Below, one piece after another: positions 9,201-15,900 of a stretch of DNA of 38,559 bases. The position numbers and the translations under genes were made by a program. The stretch lies in contig JAHDIN010000029.1 of the NCBI GenBank assembly GCA_020630775.1, positions 1 to 38,559 on the forward strand. Reading direction: 5' to 3'. This DNA is from Saprospiraceae bacterium. Its GTDB lineage: Bacteria; Bacteroidota; Bacteroidia; Chitinophagales; Saprospiraceae. The first letter of the stretch is position 1. Every line of letters begins with the position of its first letter. A model generated the notes under the pieces. It was not told the DNA's origin and ran no database searches. It saw only the letters and a program-made list of their open reading frames with translations.

Positions 9201-9793
9201 ATGGATCAGAGATGACAACAATTTGTGTTGGTGATGGTCAATCAGATAATATCTTGTTTTTTAATGACAGTCCATTAAATGATAATTACCAATACGTAAT
9301 TACAGATGAAAATAATATTATCCTAGAATTGCCAAGCAGCAATGAATTTGACTTTGAAAATTCTGGAAGAGGTACTTGCAGAGTATGGGGTGTGTCTCAT
9401 ACTGGATCATTTGATCCTGTGATAGGTCAAGCTTTAGTGGATGCAGACGCTGATGATTGTTTTGCCGTTTCTGATAATTTTATTGAAATCATAAGAGAGG
9501 ATAGCATGACGCCATGTTTAACTTCTAATAGACCTGAAGTGCCTGATTTTGTTATTTCTCCTAATCCTTCAGATCAACAAGTTCAATTTGAATTTATAGA
9601 AGGAATAAATGAAAATGCTCAAATCATAATACATGATATGTATGGTAGAAAGCTTTTCGAAGATGAACTTATAAATTTTGAAAATAAACCAAAGACTATA
9701 ACAATCAGGGATTTCCCTGAAGGTATTTTGTTTTTTTCGGTGTTAATTGATAATCAAATAAGAACCAAGAAATTATTGGTTTCACATAAGTAA
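3245..9793 (+). CDS. Giant T9SS-secreted repeat protein with cohesin-like domains
   Basis: A 2182-residue acidic secreted protein, not assigned to a named family. In order: signal peptide (1 to about 25); a cysteine-containing jelly-roll-like N-terminal domain (about 26-241, with CTPGIGN and LPYCPVGNGA motifs); thirteen repeats of about 105-120 residues (about 242-1680); two cohesin-like domains (about 1690-1838 and 1838-1975, the second containing MQFTMAWDS and LRLVWNG); a fourteenth repeat (about 1977-2088); and a T9SS type A sorting domain (about 2098-2182, starting at VISPNPSDQQVQFEF). Each repeat contains a C-V-x-D-G-like strand, an ITDANNIIL-like strand, a G-x-C-R-V-W strand and a (G/x)CFDLSN strand. 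Linkers with two close cysteines separate pairs of repeats. It probably acts on the cell surface or in the matrix as an adhesin or scaffold; that role is inferred. Confidence 0.85.
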   Translation: MYPKTFALSLIGVLFLIWCPVHANALDFNDPRNPQLLVDFDECASFVGGSQFDYQEFTADETNFDSCSQLSLVFPSHVYRHSTLDNAHSCTPGIGNSLGMCIDGYTNCEFLPGSVKSLRFNVKVVPGISGVGSIDGIAFFEQAPTNFNIHLGDTGLNNYPQFLGIQVTANGQVVYQNANIPTNRTWTLQQFDFRNVDGFTVDEETIFNFEILPYCPVGNGADKIIWDIDNLIIDGNCNSIFGGFISTDDPIDICASDLNSGVVNFGVEKEFGPLSSWIVADEDDNILQVLQTNTADFRGFPNGTYQVYHVVFERGITGLVQGANLENLGGCFDLSNRISVNYSNLVGGELMTSDRFIDAYICENTSEQNLVQTIINGQVGRFTNYLLLDADDQILESFRGPDYDFSALPEGTYFMIAATHNGQLLNSVPGLNLSDLAGCFELSNSIRIIKEFIEVGSISIDGQTSLTLCGDEAMSLEPEILGATSNNTRWVITNPNGIILNVFDALPIDVSNFNEMFVEIRLISFLGRLSNLEVNEPFDNVEGCFVSSNVLTIVNDQKDAGEISFDGNVESIEVCVDDGMNENIEVVFSGGNGANSEFIITNELGDIIAISDINVFNFEGIGEGICLISYITYDDINNLEVGNNVSTLSGCFGLSNTIQVQRLERFNCFGGCDVSSGDLLLRSEVVCVADANTGEVLGEVIDPIGNIQLVLLTDTDGQILSINPSFPIDVSFLGLGNYNVYALSSFDDTGVMVGDMIDGIDHDCFDISEPMTFDKILNGGGAISLEDGTTEVSICINDTIPDLLTFASSATGNNLQYVITDDANIILDITNDNFFDFQNAPIGICRVWTLVSSDEITLVIGEELMAPDATSGICAELSSNFIEVIRFDSGIVCGEIPCEANGGEIVLDNNSYCIGDGEPDIVSGIIDNSEGDFMQVIVTDADSTIIALPSGLGFDVESTEPGICLIFNLAYSTEQNFETGVHINTIQDSCFSLSPAVAITRTENFGGEVSLPDGSTSIDLCVNDTIPDLILFETSGNGVSYQYIVTDANNTILALPSTASFDFSGSPAGVCRVWGVAHNAVYNQSIGDSLELPMIPNRCFDFSNNFIEVNRFDSGIICGEEECMVAAGVILLNDAVYCVGDGEPDLVNGIIDGAAGAFMQLLITDADSTIISLPTDFPFDVDGALAGNCIVWHLVSDQAIDVQIGQDIESITSECFDISEGVSFSRIQNNGGLVSLLNGADTITICVDDPLESTQSFQTTGSGMTYQYVVTDANNIIVGLPSGNMVDFSSAGAGVCRVWGLAHNSNFTGMIGEVLEEPQSLGSCFDLSNNFVEVTREICNTGGIIPEAGAITLIDGTLEFCPGDTTGMATLEGISFDILLDGDDQGEKRWVLVDPQGNIDTIVDATPPFVFDLNPAGAYTLYHLSFVGTLQGFEIGEPFSDISGNFDLSNFLTLNSAPCEAECNVEAGMVTIEQTTFCVGDGDSDLVTGSVLGAVGMISQLIITDADSTIIAVEDGFPFDVDGAGGGVCIIWHLAADELPEILIGTNISSIQADCFDISEGVSINRIENFGGEVSLDGGTSQIEICAGDGVSDPLLFSTTGQGSSYRYIITDANNIILDLPTGGAYDFESASLGTCRVWGLAFFGPFNFSIGDELIESQTNIGCYDLSNNFIEVVKSDDVCDPCLLAQNTCDGTDVSLGFNDTSLVEGTNVCVPLVVENFVDIVTAQGGIMWDSTALSFTALENLALPGWSPAQFNIDTTGGLGSFVWFDSSGGGQATTIADGGTLFEICFDVIGEPGENSLIKVIDLPPTEIEVSSSTVVDAEACIQDGCVSIISDPNSTDVTVIAQDVLTADTTLCIDVTAENFTDISGMQFTMAWDSLFMCYDSVLNLNPNLGLFAGSFNNSSPGKLRLVWNGITNVTLPDGTVLFSVCVSIKSDNCGENTQFSFVDDLVPIEFASGTTSIPFMVENGSVTKLSNGGRVNLIDGSEMTTICVGDGQSDNILFFNDSPLNDNYQYVITDENNIILELPSSNEFDFENSGRGTCRVWGVSHTGSFDPVIGQALVDADADDCFAVSDNFIEIIREDSMTPCLTSNRPEVPDFVISPNPSDQQVQFEFIEGINENAQIIIHDMYGRKLFEDELINFENKPKTITIRDFPEGILFFSVLIDNQIRTKKLLVSHK
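3968..8290 (+). repeat. Thirteen tandem coding repeats of about 108 residues
   Basis: Repeat starts lie near 3968, 4279, 4606, 4922, 5268, 5578, 5946, 6257, 6619, 6932, 7282, 7640 and 7951. Most start with a GG-x-(I/V/L) motif. From the fifth on they form pairs: one member starts after a two-cysteine linker and contains YCVGDGEPD, the next starts with FGGEV or NGG and contains CRVWG. A 26-base block is identical at 6731-6756 and 7751-7776, exactly 1020 bases apart, which shows that block duplication built part of the array. A further copy lies beyond the cohesin-like domains at about 9178-9505. Confidence 0.85.
9178..9505 (+). repeat. Fourteenth repeat, separated from the main array
   Basis: The same unit as in the main array reappears after the cohesin-like domains, with all three conserved cysteines (ICVGDG, GTCRVWG, DCFAVSD). 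Its DDCFAVSDNFIEI ending resembles the final repeat of the next gene (SECAAISDNAIEI), so the C-terminal cap repeat is shared by both proteins. Confidence 0.8.
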
Positions 9794-9916
9794 GCGGTTC
9801 AGCGAAATTTATGTATCAAACGTTACCAATAGTAAGAGTCCCAACCTTAGAAGGTCGTTTTCATATTTGATTTCTTTTAACCCCAATAATTATTAATGAT
9901 AATAACGCATTATAAT

Positions 9917-12900
9917 ATGTTTCCTAAAACCCGATTTATACCCTTACTGATAGCTTTATGTCTATCAAGTTCAATTTATTCAGGAAATACGCCATTGACG
10001 CTGAGTCCAAATTCGCCAACCTTACATGTGAGTTTTGATGAATGCGTCTCTTTCTTTGGCCAATCCAGTTTAGACTACTCAGAGTTTACCGCAGTTCAAT
10101 CAGGTTCACCTGAATGTAGTTCCATAGAAATGGGAGGTCCCGATCATGTTTTTAGAGGACAAAATTATGGGCACTCTTGTACACCTGGAATCGGGAATAC
10201 TTCTGGAATGTGCATCGAAGGATTCAATCAATGTTTTTATGATCCAGGTAATCCTGCTGCGCTTAAATTTAATGTTAAGGTTATCCCAGGGCCAACAGGT
10301 TTTGGTTCAATAGATATGATTTCATTTTTTGAGCAAGCACCTGACGAGTTCGCCTTTAATATGGGTGATACTGGACCTAATAATTATCCAACTAAATTGG
10401 GTGTGCGGGTTTTGGTTGATGACGTTGTGATATACGATAATGCTGAGTTTGCGACATCTAGAACCTGGACCTTGGAAGAGATCGATTTTAGAGCCTTTGG
10501 TGCGTTTACAGTAAGTGAAGAAACCATTTTTAATTTTGAATTACTGCCTTATTGTCCTGTAGGTAATGGTGCAGAGAAAATGGTGTGGGATATTGATGAG
10601 CTAACTATTAAAGGAGGATGTAATAATATTAATGGTGGTACGATTACCACTAGTGATAACTTAAATATTTGCTTAGCAGATGGAGATCTAACAAATTTAA
10701 CCTTTGATGTCACTGATATAGTAGGTACAAATACTGATTGGTTAGTCGAAAATAGCGAAGGTGTAATTGTAGGTCTTTCTGAAAATGGAGTGTTTGATTT
10801 TGATGGATTTGAGAATGGTGTTTATAATGTTTTTCATATCGTATATGAAAATGACCTAAGTGGCTTGGAATTACAGAATTCATTAATGGACTTGACAGGT
10901 TGTTTCGATCTTTCGAATGGTTTGCGCGTAACAGTAAATGCATTGGACGGAGGTCGTTTGACTGATCAAAATGGATTTTTAGATGTTTTTATATGTGATG
11001 ATACTATTGCTCAAAATTTAGTAGAATTGGTTTTGTCTGATGCCGTAGGTACTCAAACGACATATCTTTTAACAGATAATAATGGGCTGATACTACAAGT
11101 CTTTCCTGGCACAAGTTTCGATTTTTCTCCATTCTCAAATGGCGAATATCAAATTATTGCGGTTGCACATAATGGGACATTATTGAATAATATCCCTGGA
11201 AATAACTTGACAGATCTATTAGGTTGTTTTGAATTGTCTAATGCATTAACTGTCCAAAAAGATGATATCTCTGTAGGGTCTATTTCATTTCAGGGTATGA
11301 CAATGATTGACCTTTGCGGTAACGAAGGTATGATGATACTTCCTGAGGTCGATGGTGAGGTCACAAATCCCAAATGGATCACATCACTTGAAGATGGGAC
11401 GATTCTTCAAATTGATAATTTCCTACCAATAGATATAACTACACTTAATCAAAGTAGTCTCGAAATCCGAGTTCTAAGTTCAATAGGCAGAGTCAATAGC
11501 TTAGAAGTCAATGGGAACATAAATGATTTTGATGGTTGCTTCGAGATATCAAATGCTATATCTATAAATAATGAAAATATTGGCGGTGGCACCATAGATG
11601 TAAACGGCAGTAATGAAATATTTGTATGCGCTAATGACAGCACTTCCTATGAATTTTCTGTAAATATTGACAACGTTTTAGGAAGCAATACGGCTTGGAC
11701 TATTTCCGATACTTTGGGTGAAATATTAGTTATAAGCGATAGCCCTGATTTTAATTTTGAAAATATTGAGCCTGGTGTTTGTTGGATACGTCATATCAGT
11801 TTTACAGATATGTTTACAGGATTAGAGGTGGGCAATAGTGAGGATGATTTTAGTGGTTGCTATGATTTCTCAAATACATTATTTGTTAATAGGGTTGAGG
11901 TAGTTGCTGGAGAAATAACATCCAATTTGGGTACTGAAGTAGCAATATGTTCTGGTGATGGTAATGATGATATTCTTGATTTATCTATTACTGGTGTCTC
12001 TGGCCCATCCAATCAATATGTTGTGACTGAAGCTAATGGGGCAATCATCGAATTTTTAGATGGGGCTCAAATTAATTTTGAAGGTGTACCTGATGGGCTT
12101 TGCTTGATTTATAATATCGTGTTTGATGAAAATGGTTCTGTTGATTTGAATATTGATAACATCAATGATCTTGCCGGATGCGCAGCAGTTTCGAATGCGA
12201 TTACTGTGACACGAAACGAAGTAAATGGTGGACAGATTTCAGTAGAAGACGGTGCAGATTGTGTTCCAATTATTGTTGGCGATAACCAAATTGATAGTTT
12301 AGATGTACAACTTGATGGTAATATAGGTGAAAATTCGTCATGGGTACTGACTGACTTGGATGCTAATATAATTGGCTTACCTTCAGGACCGCCGTTTGGA
12401 TTAGATAGTATTTCAGTTGATACAGCATTAATCTGGCATCTGAGTTTTGACGGTATGATTATGGGTGCAGCGATTGAAGAAAATGCATCAAATCTTTCAG
12501 GTTGCTTTGATTTATCAAATTCAATTAAAGTAGCTAAGCAAAATATTTCCGCAGGACAAATCGCAACTACTGATGGCGAGACCAATATATCTATATGTTT
12601 AGGTGATGGGCAGTCAGATGAACTTGATATTGTGTTGAGCGGTAATCTCGGAGAAAATTTTGGATGGATAATTACTGATGACCAAGGAAATATATTAGAA
12701 TTGCCTAGTGCTCAGCCATTTGACTTTTCTAATGCTGGAAATGGAATTTGTAATGTTTATCATATTTCATTTTTAGATGGACTTATGGGCTTAGAAGTAA
12801 ATCAAAATATTTCAAACCTCGACGGTGCTTTTGATTTATCAGATCCCATTATCGTTAATCGATCAAACGTAGATGGAGGTGTACTTTCTGCAAGCCTCAA

Positions 12901-15900
12901 TGATGGGCCAACCGCAACAGAGTTTGAAATTTGCTCAGGCGATGGTCAGTCAGATATTTTGACTTTTACGCTTCAAGATACTATGGGTATTTTATTTCAG
13001 TGGATTGTTACAGATACTACCGGTACTATACTAAATATACAGAGTGACGCACCGTCTGATTTTGAGGCGGTCCCTGAAGGTGTTTGTTGGATATATCATG
13101 TTTCTCACCTTCCTGGAATAGTAGGCTTAGAAGTAGGTAATGACTTAGATGACTTATCGGGATGCTTTAGCTTATCAAATAATATAACTATAACAAGAAA
13201 TGAGGTAAATGGAGGTGTGCTATCATCAACTACAGGCGCCGATACCTTATCGATTATAGTCGGTGATTTAGTAGGAGATACATTGGCTTTTTCGATTACT
13301 GGAAGTATAGGTAACGCTTCGACACTCTTAGTTACAGATACCTTAGGTAATATATTGGTAATTCCTGATAGTCTAAGTTTGGATTTTAATGACTTTGAGA
13401 CAGGTACTTGTTTGGTTTGGAATTTGACCTTCCTTGACATGTTGCCAAATATATCGGTAGGAGATAACGCTAGTGATCTGACAGGATGTTTTGATTTGTC
13501 GAACCCCATAACCCTAATAAAAGAAGAAATAAATGGTGGTGTCATAAGTACCGCCGATGCAACTGATTTGTGTTTGTCAGATTTAGTACCAGATTCTGTT
13601 GATGTAACGCTATTGATGAATACAGGTACATTTTCATCTTGGGTCATTACAGATGACATGGGTGAAATTTTAGCATTGCCAATGACGCCACCGTTCGATT
13701 TTAGTGGAGCAGGTAATGGCGTTTGTCAAATTTGGCATTTAGCACACGAAGATAATTTACAAGGTCTTTCTGTAGGAAATAACGTGTCAGGTTTAACGGG
13801 AACATTTGAGTTTTCAAATTCCATCGAGGTTAATAGAACAGATATTGATGGTGGTACTTTGCTAACATCGGATAATCAATCTAATGTTATGATCATGGTT
13901 GATGATGGGATACCTGATATTATTGATTTTATCACACCTACAGTTTTAGGAGCCGATACATCAGTTTGGGTTGTAACGGATACTTTAGGTCAAATTCTTA
14001 GCTTACCTGATACTGTGCCAATTGATTTTGAAGATGCTGGCGATGGTGTATGTTTAGTTTGGTATTTAAGTTTTGTTGACCAAATAACAGGTGCAGCTAC
14101 CGGTAATAATGTTTCAGATATCATGGGTTGTTTTGCATTATCATCTTCAGTTACTGTGGAGCGTATGGGTATATCTGGAGGCAACTTAATGACTTCTGAT
14201 GGTTTAACCCAAGTTAGTTTTTGCGTTGGCGATGGCGAATCAGATTTAGTTGAAGTCGTATTAACAGATACCATAGCTCCGATGCATGATTGGGTCATTA
14301 CTGATGATCAAGGTTTAATTTTAGCTTTACCTCAAATGTCACCATTTGAGTTTGATACCGTTGCTACTGGAACTTGCCAAATATGGAATATTGGATATAA
14401 TCCTAACGTAATGGGTTTAGAAGTAGGTAATAATGTAGGTGATCTTACAGGGAATTTCCAATTCTCCAATCCAATTACTGTTTTTAGATCAGCTGCTGAT
14501 GCAAGCATTTTATCTACAACATCTGGAGCAACTGAAATCACTGTAACCGTTGGTGATAATATACCAGAATTAGTTGGTGTTACCATAATGGGTGGCGCTG
14601 GTGATAATTCCAGTTGGGCCATTACAGATACCGTGGGTATGATCATTGAAGTACCTGCTGGTCCTCCATTTAATTTTGAAGATGCTCCAGAGGGCGTATG
14701 TCAAATATGGAATATTAATCATGGTGATGGCTTGATTGGCTTAGAAGCAGGTAACAATTTGACTGATTTAGAAGGTTGCTTTGCTATCTCAAATGCTATT
14801 GAGGTCACCAGAGAAGAATTGGTTATTGAAGGTGGTAGTATTTTGTTTGATGATGGTTCTACAGTAGTCGATATATGTGCAGGCGATGGACTAGATGATA
14901 TTTTGGGATTAGATTTATCTGGAAGTTCTGGATTGTCTTTTCAGTATGTAATTACAGATACAACAGGTGTTATCTTAGGGTTACCTCCTGGAGGAGGCAT
15001 GGATACCACTATTAATCTTGAAAATGCTCCTGGTGGTATTTCAAGAATTTGGCACTTGGCTTATGCTTCTGGATTGACAGGATTAAATGTTGGATTAAAT
15101 GTGAATGATTTGAATGGTCTATTTGATTTTTCAAACTTCTTGACAGTTAATTTAACAGCGGTAGATGGAGGTAATGTTAGTTTGCCAGATGGAAGTTTAG
15201 ATACCTTAATTACCTTGAGTGATGGTGTCATTGATTCTATTTTTATTGACTTAGCGAGCGCCCAAGGTGATTCAATGAGATGGGTTATAACGAATTTAAA
15301 TGGTGAAATCATTTCTTTACCAGATAGTTTGCCTTTAGTTTTTGAAAATGCTGGAGCTGGAACTTGTCAGGTTTGGAATCTGAGTATTTCAGGTTTAGTG
15401 ACTGGTGTTGAAGTAGGCAATAATATTACAGACATTGTTGGTTGTCATGATTTTTCTACAGATCCAGTTACTGTTTTACGTGTAGGTATAAGTGGTGGTA
15501 ATATAGCAACTGCAGAAGGTGCTACAACAACGGATTTATGTTTTAATGGAAGTACCATTGACCCACTTGATGTGGTGATATCTGGCAATAGTGGATCGAA
15601 TCAACAATGGGTGATTACTGATGATGCAGATAACATTTTAGAATTACCTATGGCTCCACCATTTGATTTTACCTCAGCAGGTGTAGGTACTTGTAAGGTA
15701 TATCACATTGCTTTTGAAACAGGATTGATGGGGTTAAATGTTGGGGAGAGCTTAAATAGTATTTCAGGAAACTTCTCACTTTCAAATTCTATTGAAGTTA
15801 ATCGATTTGCAGCAAATGGAGGCATGATTGAAACAGTAGATGGTTTAGATACAGTAATGGTCATGATAAATGATATGATGCCAGATACGGTAGATATTGT

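Noticed and set aside
9794-9916. Terminator between the two giant genes (ACCTT-AG-AAGGT before TTTT)
   Set aside because: The loop would have only two bases and the stem five pairs, too weak to call; read-through between the genes stays possible.
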